Shown here piece after piece: positions 44,127 through 55,954 of a stretch of DNA of 64,000 nt. Both the position numbers and the translations under genes were made by a program. Where the stretch lies: NCBI RefSeq assembly GCF_000512585.2, contig NC_089242.1, positions 3,472,001 to 3,536,000 of the forward strand, read 5' to 3'. This stretch comes from Kwoniella bestiolae CBS 10118. Lineage: Eukaryota > Basidiomycota > Tremellomycetes > Tremellales > Cryptococcaceae. The notes beneath the pieces are model-generated. The model saw only the letters and a list, made by a program, of their open reading frames with translations. It searched no databases and was not told the origin of the DNA. Position 1 is the first letter of the stretch. Every line of letters starts with the position of its first letter.

Positions 44127-46976
44127 TCATTTCTTCGACTTCTTCAGCGTACGTTTCTTTATTTTATCGTCCTTCTCAGGCTTCTTGCTACCTCCAACTA
44201 CAGTCCACCCCAACTCTTCAGATTTCGGACTGATATTCTCTGATCTTGCCTCTTTCTTCTCTTTGACCCTTTCCTTTGGTCTTTCAGGCATCGCCTTCTT
44301 GAACCCAGAACTGAGATTCTCCACAGGGAGGGACTGTCTACCTCCTGAGCCAGGGATGAGTCGGGGCATATCCTCCTCTGTCTGAGAACCACCGAGGCTC
44401 TTGCGAGCGATCCCATGCCAGCTTCTGGTAGAACCTCGACGAGTCGAGCTGGAGGGTGATTTTGGATCGGTGGGTCGGGGCGAGACCGGTTGACTGCTTC
44501 TTGCCGAAGGGAGGGAAGTGCCTTGGCCACGTCCGCATCTGTTAGGAGAGCTGGGAGAATTAAGTGATATCGGTTTGGAAGGTCGCGAAGATTGTAAGAC
44601 TTTGGGCGTTCCCAAGATTGTTTTCGACGCGATTAGCGGAATGTCCGGTACTAGTTCGTCGTCCAGAGGAGTTTCCTTGAGGTCAGAATCCACATCTGCC
44701 AAGCTTGATTTTCGAGTGCTCGGGGTCTTGATCAACGTGTCTGTATCAACTGTGGGTATCCTCCAAAGGACCGAGTCATTGACAGCTGGTGTGGCGGGCA
44801 CCGAGGGTATCTCGAGAGATACACCTACACTGGGATTCTCCATGACATCGCCCCACGAAGGTGGGGAAGAATCTTGACATTGTTCCCATATCTCCCGTGT
44901 CGTGATTGCCAAATGGGTAAAGTCGATGTTGATCATACTTGATTGAGCGGATTTGTGTTCGAAGCGCCATTCTCCTCGACCACCTTTCCCCACCCACGCT
45001 AAGCTTTGCAGTTTAGGTAGTCGCCGCGCGAGCTTCTTCAGATCACGGGGATCCAGTAGGCTATTATCGGATTCAGATATTCTATCTCGAAGGAATGTCG
45101 GAAGGCCGTCAGGAACGGCAACACAATCAACCTTGAGTTTCCCATTGAAGTTGGCCGGATATACCGCAGGATCGCTCGTAAGGATTAAACGTTCTAGCGG
45201 AAGCTTGGCGAAGGAGGTGGGAACGTTGAGCTGCAAAGGGTTTACATCGTTATTCTATGCCACTGATCGGATACTTACAACCTGAGAAATCGGTGCCGAC
45301 AGAGCCACTTCCAGCGTCTTCAGCGTCGTGCAGTTCTTCATGATAGCTGCAAAACCCTCTTGATCAACCTCCCACCAATCCAGAGATAGTCTCTCCAGTT
45401 GATGTCCGTTGTCGATAATAGCTTGCACGAGAACACTGGGAATGGGCTGAAGTGCCATATCACTTCGGCAAGTAGCGATCGTAGGTGCGTCAGCTGGAGG
45501 GAAAGGCAGAAGATTGATGGGATGGATGTTTCGGCGTATGGCGAAGTGCCGAAGTTGAGCTATGGGAACGTGATGGATGCTGTCGAGATGGTCAAGGATC
45601 CAGCTATCAAAGGTTCAGCATAGCACTGGAACATTTAAGGAATAAGCTCACGAGAACCGTTTCGAGTATTCGGGAATGACGATCTCAAGTGAGACGAAAG
45701 TCGCTGGCCAATCTTGTATCATCGACCAGGTATCTTTGCTCAGATGACCTAAAGCACACTTGTCAGTCTTGTTTGTTACAATCAGCTACTCACCATCAAC
45801 ACCACTGAGTTTCAAACTTTCGAGCGAAACACAACCAGTAATGATTGTATTGAGGCATTCGGCGGTCAATCTAGTGCCAGTCGTGGATAGTTCGACGTGG
45901 GTCAACATGCCGAGGGATCCCACTCTGCTGATCGAGTTGCACAGGAGGATATCAAGGAACTGGGTTTCTAGCGAGATGCTGGTGAGAGAACAGGGGCGCA
46001 TTGACAATAGGGTGAGGTGGTTTGCAACCGTCTTGGCCTGATGACACATTGAGCATAATAGATTGACCAGAAGAGAGCATTCACAACTCACGCCTGTCTC
46101 GCTCAATGGCCCTACCTTCATAACTTCCAAGCTTTCCCATCCTGCTCCTAGACCCCATCCACCATTCCCAAGTATCGATCCTCTCGTCAGCAGTTTGTTA
46201 GTGTTCTGCATCTCCATGCCCGGCTGTAAAGATAGATCTGGAGTTACCAGTAGCTGCAGCCGAGGGGTTATCCGAGAAAAGGGGGTAGTAGCAGGTCTAT
46301 TTGGATCTTGAGCGGGGTGGATGGGAGGATGACCGATCAAGAGGTGTGTTAGATTCGTCAAGGGAGAGATAGCCTAGATCTTGAGATTCAGCGACAAGCT
46401 GCATGTACCAGCCAAGTGAAGAACCGCTCACATCCCATAACGCCCCGCCTATTCCAAAGGTCGTATCCCATTCCAGTATCTGAATGTTGGGACAACAGGC
46501 AATGATATCAGCTGCCATAGTCCAGGCAGCGATTCTCATCTCCGCATCGCCACCAGGTAGATGACCAGTCAGTATAGTAGGGATGTCCGTCCTGGAAGAA
46601 GATGAATGACGGAATCGGATTGCCTTGGTCCCTGCACCCAGCCGAGGATTCCTGTCAACATGATCAGCTGATATCACCTATGCTCTCGTTAGCGTCAGAA
46701 TAACAACTTACTGGAGAACAGCGTTGACTTTGTTGGACACCAGCAGAGGGGAAGATTCTAAATTGGTCGGTAGAACGACTAGAAGTGTTCCGTAAAGGTG
46801 TTTGATCACTTCCTGATAGATCGAGTGGTTTTGCAAGTCGATCAATGAAGAGAGCAGTGTCGGATCCCGTTGTAAGAGGTTGGGAATGAGGACTTGAGTA
46901 GAGTCAACACTGTTCCCTGGTCTGAACAGCTGAGGAGAGTGTACTCACCTCGCAGCAGACTGGATGTATTCACCAT
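44127..46976 (-). CDS. Large leucine-rich, possibly F-box/LRR-like protein
   Basis: The gene starts at ATG 46976 (MVNTSSLLR) and ends at TAG/TAA near 44127, with about seven exons and near 780 residues. The first two thirds have regularly spaced Leu/Cys-rich segments like those of an LRR solenoid (CCPNIQILEWDTTFG, LTNLTHLLIGHPP, CVSLESLKLSGVDG, NGHQLERLSLDWWEVD, CTTLKTLEVAL). The last third is disordered, rich in Ser/Pro/Thr, and ends in basic KKRTLKKSKK, a possible nuclear signal. No F-box is certain at the N-terminus. I do not recognise a named family; a ubiquitin-ligase adaptor is one possibility. Confidence 0.7.
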
Positions 46977-47377
46977 TTTGTTATCCTTTCCCAAATATTG
47001 AGCGGACCCCAACGGAGGGTGATATCCCAGACCAAAGGAATGGTGGTGATTTGACTGTAACTCGAGGTGAGCTTTCGCCGGGAAGTTGAAGGGTGAGTAC
47101 GAGGTGTGAGTGGATGTTGAGTGGATGTGAATGTATGTAATCGAGTTGGGAATAGAAGTGATATAGGGGAGAGTGAACAGAAGGAAAGGAAAGAAGAGAA
47201 AAGAAAAGATCAATGAGGTGACTGTGTTGAGTGATTGTCCGTGCGTAGTGTAATGTAATCATTGATACGAATCAACTTTGGGATTCAACTACTCAGTACT
47301 TGGCCATTCTTGCTGTACTCTCTTGATGATTGATGATATATCGTTCACATGCATATATGATAATGTACCTATGTATG

Positions 47378-47427
<50 letters not shown>

Positions 47428-47725
47428 CATATCATACTGGTGATCCTGTCGACCAACACCATCAGATTCTTGTTCGAGTTGCGAGAGAGCGACTGAGTCT
47501 GCGGGTGACATAACATCAGCGCCATCCTTTGGTGTCAGAGCAAGAGATGGAAACATCGAGCATCGACGACTCACATTCACATAACATACACAGAACATTC
47601 ACATGAACACTACTCTGTGCCATATCATCATCACCTGCTCTGTCACCGTCCTTGATAGCGTCAAGGGTTTAACATCATTAATTCGTTGATTCGTTATATC
47701 GTTATAGCCATTCTACTTCCCCTCC
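46977..47725. other. Intergenic region with TACATA microsatellite
   Basis: It holds the promoter of the LRR-like gene and the 3' side of the RGG protein gene. Near 47370-47430 is a TACATA/ATGTAT repeat. Open frames made of Met-Tyr or Tyr-Ile repeats are translations of it, not genes. Confidence 0.5.
47373..47429. repeat. (TATACA)n microsatellite
   Basis: About eight near-perfect tandem TATACA units flanked by ATGTATG and CATACATATC. Confidence 0.9.
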
Positions 47726-48291
47726 TCACACGAGCCCTTTACTTCTCGCCCTCTGTTTTTCGAGCTGCTTCCATGGATCTTCCATGAAACTATCCTTCCA
47801 GAACCCCCTTTCACCTCCATGTCCGTGATCATGCTGTGTTCGAGGTCCACCGCCTCTGCCTCTGCCTCCCCTTCCCCCATTTGAGAACGATTGATCTTGT
47901 CGAAAGTTGGGAGGGATATTTCGATTGGATGAGAAAGACGAGTCGTTGGGAGAAGGAGGATGTGGTCTCTGTGTAGTGGTTTGAGCACTTTCTTACTCAT
48001 GTGGCAGTAGGAGAGGAACTCATAACAACTCACCTTGGTTCCGCCGTGGAACCCCGCTTGTCCAATTCCGGTGCCATCTCCAGGCATATACCCCTGATCG
48101 CCTCCGCCATTACCCATACCTCCTCCCCCTCCACGCCCCCTATTGTTCCGTTTCCCACCTCCTACTACACCCCTGGGCCCTCGACCTGAATGACCACCTC
48201 GAGATGTGGATTGAGCGGGAGGAGGTTTGGTCGGAAGGGAGGGAGCTTGCTTGCCGAACGATACTGGAAGACCGCTGCCGCTAAGATCCAT
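47726..48291 (-). CDS. Small RGG/Gly-rich protein, probably RNA-binding
   Basis: Two exons (48291-48034, 47968-47726) give 166 residues: MDLSGSGLPVSFGKQAP, then Arg-Gly-rich blocks (SRGGHSGRGPRG, RNNRGRGGGGG), and a second set after the intron (GGRGGRGRGGGPR). The end, GFWKDSFMEDPWKQLEKQR, is not low-complexity and may be a conserved short motif. RGG boxes bind RNA and are methylated on Arg, so a nuclear or mRNP role is likely. I do not recognise a named family. Confidence 0.75.
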
Positions 48292-48826
48292 TCTGATAGA
48301 GTAGTTTGTTGACGTGACTGGCTGAAGTACTTAAGGTGACAGCTCTACATGCATACGATAGCTGATATAGCTGATGAGCTGATGGGTATGGTCGGTTGGT
48401 TGATTGACTGATGATTGATCTTGATAACTAGCTACAGTACGAATGAATGAATGATCGAGTGAGTGACGTGGCATTGATGTGAATGTGATAGTGTGAGATA
48501 AGGGGAACGGAGAAAGAGAGGCAAGGGGTTAAAGGGGCACCGTGGAGGTGAATACTGAAGTAGTACATAACTCCGAGTCATTTGTAGTTAGATCGGAACA
48601 ACCGGGCTGGAAAACACCCTCACCTGTACAGTAACACCACGTACGGTGACATTATTCACTCACTACTTGGTTCAATCATTCATTTCATATCATATCATAT
48701 CATATCATATCACGCACAGTGTATCACTCGCATATCACCCCTCCCCTCCTACCCTCAGTTGTTACTCTCCCCTTCCCTTCCACTTCCTCTCTTGTATTAC
48801 CATTCCATCGTGTACAGTACACCACC
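48292..48826. promoter_or_regulatory. Divergent promoter of the RGG and AGC1 genes
   Basis: It contains an ATATC pentamer run (CATATCATATC, about 48687-48712) and a long pyrimidine-rich leader (48725-48810) before AGC1. No gene is seen. Confidence 0.4.
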
Positions 48827-51800
48827 ATGTCCGACTCTCAGGGTGCCATCACCTCGAGGTTATCTTCAACCATAAAATCAACAGCTGATTCACTCGCTTC
48901 GTCGGTCAAACCTGCCGAGAACGAATTGGCGAGATGGAGAAGGACATTTGATAGGTTTGCGAAAGAGGAGGTAGAGGGAAAGAAGTGCGTGATATTCGAA
49001 TCTGCGCTTGGCGAATCAGTGTTTCCGAAGCTGACACATGGTCTCTATAGATATCTAAACCCTTCCCAATTTATCGATGCTATCGCCCCTACTGATGAAG
49101 GTTTCAGCAAGATCAAAAGGGAACAATATACAAACTGTTCGTTATGCTTGATATCAAGACCTGGCAATACCTGATTAACAGCTAATCGCTAAATGATGGC
49201 ATATCATAGTGTTCAAGGTAGCCGACAACGCTGGGCGGGGATTAGTATCATGGGAGGACTTTGTGGTATTTGAGACTTGTAAGTGATATCGGACTGATAC
49301 TAAGAATCTCCACGAAGTTGTGAGCTGATTATCTCGTATAGTGCTAAAACGAGTAAGCAACCGCATGCACCTTGCCCGTTGCTACTTGGTCTAACGTTTC
49401 TTAGCCTGATGCGGATTATCAACTTGCTTTCCTTGTTTTCGATACGTGAGTGCACTTGGTAGTCAAGCTTGGGAGGATTGAGCTGACGCCATTACAAATA
49501 GTGACGCTTCCGGGACTATCGAATTTGACGAATTCAAAGCTGTGCTCTCAGCCAACACCGCTGCAAGTGGTATACGTGAGCTTCCTTCTTGTGAACTCCC
49601 AGACAGGCTAGCTGAACGATTTGATAGCCTTCGACTTTGACTGTGATTGGATGAAGCTCTACGTGGGTAAACGAGGTGGACGACATGTCCTGGGCTGTGA
49701 GTACGATGCTTCTTGTACAATCAGGAGCATCACCCAACTGATTACACGTTCGAGCTAGACCACGAATTCACTCAACTCATAAAAGGATACCAAGGTGAAA
49801 GACTTCGACAAGCTTTCCACCATTTCGACCAAGACGGCGATGGATATATCAGTCCGGAAGAGTTCCAGAGGATCATTGTGGAAATTGCTGGACACAAATT
49901 ATCTGATTCAGTTCTTGAGAGATTACCTACGCTTTGTACGATGAATCCTGGTAGGAAGATCAGTTATTCTGAAGTCATTGCTTTCCATAATAGTGAGTTT
50001 GACGCGGGCTGAATCGTGTTCATACTCAAACAGGAACTCAGCTAACAGATGAACTATGTCTATAGTCATCAGAGGTACGAGACAGCACTTTACCTCGGGA
50101 ACAGCTATACTAACCACACTTTGCAGAAATGGACGCCGTTGAACGTATCATTGAACACGCAGTCAGGAAATCGAAAGATGGTAGAATCGATGTGTCGGAC
50201 TTCTTGGATGAAGCTGCTTCCAGTATGCGATATGGCATGTTCACTCCTATGGAGGTGAGTAGGCTTCGTGCTGCAAACTGAAACGATGCTAACATGTCTC
50301 AGGCCCAAATCATTTGGCACTTCGCTACCCGTGGAAGTGCTTCCACAAGCGCTAGACTTGGTTTGGCCGACTTCCAAGCTCTGCTCGATGCCAAGGTTAG
50401 TAGAATCTTGATCTTTGCATACCGAGTCGTGCCAAGCTGATTGTATATCTTGTCCAGTGGCAACCACCTGAAGCCGCTATAAAACCAGAGGTCACAGCTA
50501 CTAGAAGTGTTTTATCGCAACTAGGTCAATCCGCTTACGGTTTTGTCTTGGGTGGTATCGCAGGAGGTATTGGTGCTTATGTGAGTGAAACGTATGCTAC
50601 TGAACAGTGACCATTACTAACGCAGTCACGATAGGTTGTATACCCCATCGATCTCGTGAAAACTCGGTATGCTATATCAATCACCCCCAGATGTCCCTCA
50701 GCTGACGCATGAGAATCACTGTAGATTACAGAACCAGCGATCCACCGTGGTTGGTGAAGTGCTCTATCGAAATGCCGCAGACTGCGTGAGGAAGGTATAC
50801 GCCAACGAAGGGGGTGTGAGAGCTTTCTACCGAGGTGTATTGCCTCAGCTTGTCGGTGTGGCCCCTGAAAAGGCTATCAAGTTGACCGTAAACGACTTTG
50901 TGAGGAAGAAGGCGACTGATCCTGAGACTGGGAGAATACCATTGTACATGGAGATCTTCGCGGGTGGTATGGCTGGTGGATGTCAAGTGGTACGTGATAC
51001 TCTGGTCCTGTCAGCAATGATATCGCGGTTAATCAATTGGTACAGGCCGTGACGAATCCTCTTGGTAGGTACAAATGTTTACGAGGTACTGCTTTTATAC
51101 TGATTTGACCTGCAGAAATCACGAAAATTCGTCTGCAAATGGTATGTCAATAATCCATCTCGTTTATTACAACCTGCTGATACTCCCTGTCTAGGCCGGT
51201 GAGATAACGAGAGCGGAAGGAGGTGGTGCCGTACCGCGAGGAGCGTTACATATCGTGAAACAACTTGGTCTCGTAGGGTTATACAAGGTGCGTGGAAGAT
51301 TACCATACTTCAACGGTCAACACTGATGATGTTTCGATCGTGTAGGGTGCTATTGCTTGTTTCTGGAGGTGAGTCTCTGGGAGTTTGCTGATTGCGTGGA
51401 CTGGAAGCTGATGGGTTGCTTCGCAGAGATATTCCTTTCGTGAGTTGATATTTCCTGAGTGGTTGACGAGATGATAGGTGGAAGCGCAAATGGTTGCGAG
51501 GGGAACAAACAGGGTGGGAGAAAGAAGAGAAGGATGCGCAGGAGGGGGAAAAGGGGGAGAGAGGGAGAAGCAAGGTGGATGGGAGGAGGGAATGGTGGGA
51601 GGAGGGCAGGAGGGGAGGGGGATGGGAGGAGGGCCGGGCAAGGTCAATATGGACAAAAGGGCGACCAACAGGGAGAAAGGAGGCGAGACGAGGGAGACGA
51701 AGGAGGATCGGGTCAGAGACAGGACGGGCGAAGGGAGAGAGAAAGTGGGATAGGGAAGTGGTATGGCGGAGGCTACGAATGAGTTTGGCTGGGGTGAAGG

Positions 51801-52707
51801 CGCTTGAGCATATTGAGGATTGTGACTGACTGCAACTTCCAACCAGTCAATGATTTACTTTACAGCGTAAGTCAACCTGGCCATCCGCGTCGCGTATGAT
51901 TCCCGACTGATTTGCTTCTTCTATTCTGCATACAGATACGCACACCTGAAGGTAAGTTATCTACGTCACCATACCGTCACCACTCGCGCTAACCCCCTGA
52001 GCAGAAAGACGTATTCCATGAGGGTAGACGAGGTAAAGTTCTCAGTTTCGGAGAACTTCTCACTGCTGCTGGTATCGCTGGTATGCCTGCTGCTTATCTG
52101 TGAGTCGAGTAGGCATCATTACTTAGCGAGGGGCTGCCATTGATGCTGATAAATCCCTTGAATCGCTAGGACGACACCCGCCGATGTTGTCAAGACCCGA
52201 CTTCAATCGCAAGCTCGAGCTGGTCAGACGGTGTACAAAGGTGTTGTTGATGGGTTTAACAAGATCTTGCAGGAAGAAGGTGTGAAAGGTGGGTCAGGAC
52301 AATTCAAGACTTGATGCTCACTTCACTGACCTGCATTTATGATAAACAGCCTTGTACAAGGGAGGTCTTGCTCGGTGGGTACAGAAGTCTTGTGAGATCT
52401 GCTGCAAGCGCCATTTGCTAAATACGTCATCCTTCGCAGAGTCATTCGATCATCCCCTCAATTTGCCGTGACATTAGCGATGTACGAAGTGCTATCAAAG
52501 ACTTTCCCTTACCCATTCGCTCCTGCTGTTCCCCTCGCCCCCACAACTTCCCGACCTTCGTTATCATCGTCTCAAGATATCTCAAGAGTAAGAGCCAGGA
52601 ACGCGCTCAGGATCCTGTTAGACTGCAGTTCAAGATTCGGTATGGTCAGCTCGCAAGCGGCTTCGAAGAACGTCGCGGGTCTGCCCAAGGTGTTTAGATC
52701 ATCGTAG
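48827..52707 (+). CDS. AGC1: Mitochondrial Ca2+-binding aspartate/glutamate carrier (aralar/Agc1)
   Basis: A gene of about 20 exons encodes roughly 690 residues. The N-terminal regulatory half has EF-hands, the clearest being DTDASGTIEFDEF and DQDGDGYISPEEF, plus KKYLNPSQFIDAIAP. Three carrier repeats follow: YPIDLVKTRLQNQ with GVRAFYRGVLPQ; NPLEITKIRLQM with GLVGLYKGA and CFWRDIPFSMIYF; and TPADVVKTRLQSQ with ALYKGGLARVIR. Aspartate/glutamate carriers swap mitochondrial Asp for cytosolic Glu in the malate-aspartate shuttle, stimulated by Ca2+. Several exons are tiny: 11 nt (49342-49352), 9 nt (50066-50074), 13 nt (51427-51439), 20 nt (51847-51866) and 16 nt (51936-51951). A 407-nt intron interrupts the second carrier repeat. 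Confidence 0.9.
51440..51846 (+). other. Polypurine, G-rich intron of AGC1
   Basis: This 407-nt intron is several times longer than its neighbours, and about 51500-51760 is almost entirely A and G, with many GGG runs (for example around 51590-51640) that could fold as G-quadruplexes in DNA or pre-mRNA. All three forward frames stay open for long stretches, which is a composition effect, not coding. Confidence 0.8.
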
Positions 52708-53154
52708 GGGGATGGAAGCAGGGCTATCTGATAGACGTGCTTTGAGGTATGAATTATGAAGGTCAGTGGAGAAGCAGTGCGGAAGAGATGGACGGTGAAT
52801 GGCTGGCTTGAAGAAGGCATGAATGGATGCGATCAAACATCTAAATACGAACAGAACTACGTTTATACATTGGATCGATTTCGCTCACAGAGGGGATACA
52901 AAATAGCATATCTATCATATGCATCATATCATATATCGTTGTGCAAAACTATAGATGGTCAGCGGAATTAGGCATCTGTTAGACCCAGGTCGAGAGTCGT
53001 AACAAGGCTGGGTGGTGTGCCCAATTCGCTCTCAGATATCAGAGTAACCCGAATGCATTGTCCGCCGCCGTCTATGAAATGGATTATACGAAACTATATA
53101 TGGTAAGGTATGGAGAAAATTGGTATATAAAAGATACTCTTATCCCACATACGC
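52708..53154. other. Convergent intergenic region after AGC1
   Basis: Contains the 3' regions of AGC1 and of the minus-strand drug transporter, with a CATATC-rich patch (about 52905-52935). No gene is supported. Confidence 0.35.
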
Positions 53155-55508
53155 CTACGCCATGTGGGCACCGCCCGCTCCTCCCTTGGTAAGCATGTTG
53201 TGGTTTCTAATAAATGCACCGAAGATCAACGCAAGGATACAAGCAGCGATAATTGGGATGAACGACTTGGTGATACTGATGATGTATGCCTCGATGACGG
53301 GAGGTTGTTCGGCCACGGGAAGTTGATAGATGGCTGAGACGGATTGTCTGACAGTTTCAAAATCGACATTAGGGGCCAGTCGTTTGATCTCAGTGTTCAA
53401 GAAGACGGATTGGACGGTGTTGATGATACCTGGAGGAAAAAATTAGCTTCCTGTACAAATCGCGTGCGAACCGTTGCACCACTCACCAATACCGATAGCA
53501 GCACCGGTGAGTTGGAAGAAAGACACCACACCAGTAGCTTGGGGTAAAAGAGCTGGTTGATCGTGGTACTCGGCTTGAACGGCGATCAGAACATTTTGGA
53601 AACTGAGACCGATACCGAAACCAGCCAAGATTTGGTATCCGATGATTCTAGCGTTGGACATTTCGGCGTCGATGGTGTAGAGAAGACCGAAACCGATGGC
53701 GGAGATGGGTGGACTAGGTTGGAGATCGGATTAGTGCAGATAGCGAAAAGGCGAATTGAACACTTACCCGATAAGGAGGAAAGGATAGTATCTTCCGAAC
53801 TTGGTGGTGATACCACCGGAGATGAAGATAGCAACACAGATTGACAACATGAAAGCGATGATATCGATACCAGATTTCTCAGGTGAGTGTGCTCGACCCT
53901 GTATGAGAGCAATCAGCTTGATCGCGGAGTGTTGGATCGAAAATCACTCACAGCTTGGTAGAAGAGAGGGAGTTGGTAAGTACCACCCAACATAGCCAAC
54001 ATGAAGAAGAACATGGCTCCGGCACAAGCGATGACAGATCGGTTCTTGAGCAAAGACAGGGGAATGAGGGCATGTTTGTCGTAATACCATTGCCAAGCGC
54101 CGAAAGCGATGACGAGCAGACCACCGAGGATGAACAGGAGGATGATTCGCCAGTCTAAGTTTGGGATCAGCATGTGTTTAGGGGAAAGGGGGATGAGGTA
54201 AAGCGACAACGAATTTGGACTTACTGCCCCAGGCGTATTCGTTACCTCCCCAAGCCAAGGCCAAGAGAAGACAAGTAACGGTCAAGAAAATCAGAGCGGT
54301 ACCGAGCCAGTCCATTCGTCTGAGCTTTCCGAGTAATGTTCGATCGTGAGGCGTATTTTCGTTAACCTCGGGGTCACGAGCGGGAAGAAGGAAGACCACG
54401 GCGGCAGCGGCTACACCACCGAAGGGAAGGTTGATCCAGAAACACCATCTCCAGCTGACTCGTTCGGTGAATACCTGAGAAAATGGATGTGGTCAGTCGA
54501 GAACAAATTGATTATGTTTTGATGGACCACTTACACCTCCTAAGAGAGGGCCGACCACGGATGAAATGACGAAGACGATACCAAAGGAAGCCATGAAGGC
54601 AGCTCGTTGATCCACCCGGGTGACAACGGCGATAACGGCAAGGATGGAGACGAACATTCCGGAGGCACCTAAGAATGGTGTTAGACAAGGGACCAGATCG
54701 GGATGGTTAGGTACACTCACCGATACCTTGGACTGCTCGTCCACCGATCAAAGTGGTCATGTCTTTGGCGACGGCGCAGATGAGCGACCCAAGCTCAAAG
54801 AAGAAGACGGCACCAAGAAGCATCCATTTAGCTTTGAGAATGGTGAGGAGTTGACCGACGAGAAGAATGAGACCACATTGGGTGACTAGGGGAGGTGGGT
54901 TAGCATTAAACCTTGGCGGTGATGTAGCGTGAACTCACGGAAATAACCAGTAATGATCCAAGATACCTGATCGAAGCTATACCAAAGGGTCAGTGAATGG
55001 ATCAAGGTGCATCGAGTGACGACCCAACTTACGCTTGAAATTCGGACACGATCTGAGGGATGGCGGTGGAAACGATGGATTGATCTGAATCACAAAGTCA
55101 GTGACGTGCGGCTACCCGTACAGAGACGAGACCTACCAAGGGCGAACATCTAAAAATATCTACCGTCAGTAAAAGATGACAGTCAAAAGTCTTGGCGTTC
55201 CGTCAACTCACAAATACACTCAACATGAGCGACAAGAACACGAGATACAGACGGATACCAGTCAACAGACCAGAGGTGTCTTGAGTCGGTTCTGCTTTCT
55301 CGATATCTTTACCATCTGATTTGTCGTTTGAGTGGTTGGTCTCATTGAGGGTGAGTTCCTGACTGGCTGTGCGGCTGAGCATTGGTGATTGACCGTACTC
55401 TACAGCTTCAGAGGCGAGACCCTTTTCGACGCTCTCCAGTACTGTGGGTTGGTGTTCTGATGGGTTGAGGTGGTGATCTGCACCGTTGTGAGCGGTGCTG
55501 GTGGTCAT
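53155..55508 (-). CDS. MFS drug:H+ antiporter, DHA2 (14-helix) type
   Basis: A multi-exon gene from ATG 55508 to TAG 53155 encodes around 610 residues. The N-terminal 85 residues are polar, then helix 1 carries FALDQSIVSTAIPQI, the DHA2 motif D1-like sequence. Further blocks are VSWIITGYFLT, GRAVQGIGASGMF, a motif C region (VISSVVGPLLGGVFTERVSWRWCFWINLPFG, given here as two adjoining parts: VISSVVGPLLGGV and SWRWCFWINLPFG), LPLFYQAG and FGIGLSFQNVLIAVQ. DHA2 proteins export drugs, toxins or siderophores across the plasma membrane. No biosynthetic cluster is nearby, so a substrate cannot be inferred. Confidence 0.87.
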
Positions 55509-55954
55509 TTTGTGATTTGGTCTGCTGGTGTTTGTATTATAGTGATGTTGTGTTATATAACAAAGGGGGGAAGTGTAAAGAAAGGATTATAAGTCGAATG
55601 AAGAATTGATTGTTATAATTGTTATATATATACTCTCATAGTATGGCATCGGTGCCGATGTGATTTGTATGTATCCTGTATAGGAGGGTGAGTGGGGATG
55701 ACTCAACCAAACCCAATTAACAAAAATAAAATAAAAACACGGGTCAGTGCACCACGCTAGTGTATATATCCAACACCGACGGTCATCGATCACTTTTTAA
55801 TGGTCAGTCAGGCACAACAACCTATTTCCACTTCTCCGTGTTGGTAGTTAAGATCTGAATTAGTGATTACCCGATCTCACTTTCAACCCACTCAATTGAC
55901 GCACGTACCCTCAGCCACCACATGTTGCATTATCCCATTCATTCTCGGTCATAT
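55509..55954. promoter_or_regulatory. Upstream region of the drug transporter
   Basis: AT-rich sequence between two minus-strand genes, with TTATATATATAC near 55620. No gene is visible. Confidence 0.35.

Noticed and set aside
47278..47598. Open frames made of Met-Tyr, Tyr-Ile or Val-Tyr repeats
   Set aside because: They are translations of the TATACA microsatellite in three frames and have no splice or family support.
51459..51829. Arg/Gly/Glu-rich open frames, apparently RGG-like
   Set aside because: They lie inside an AGC1 intron; open frames follow from the polypurine composition, and the flanking exons splice across them.
52970..53060. A possible tRNA-like fold after AGC1
   Set aside because: I could not find a consistent acceptor stem, anticodon loop or T-loop consensus.
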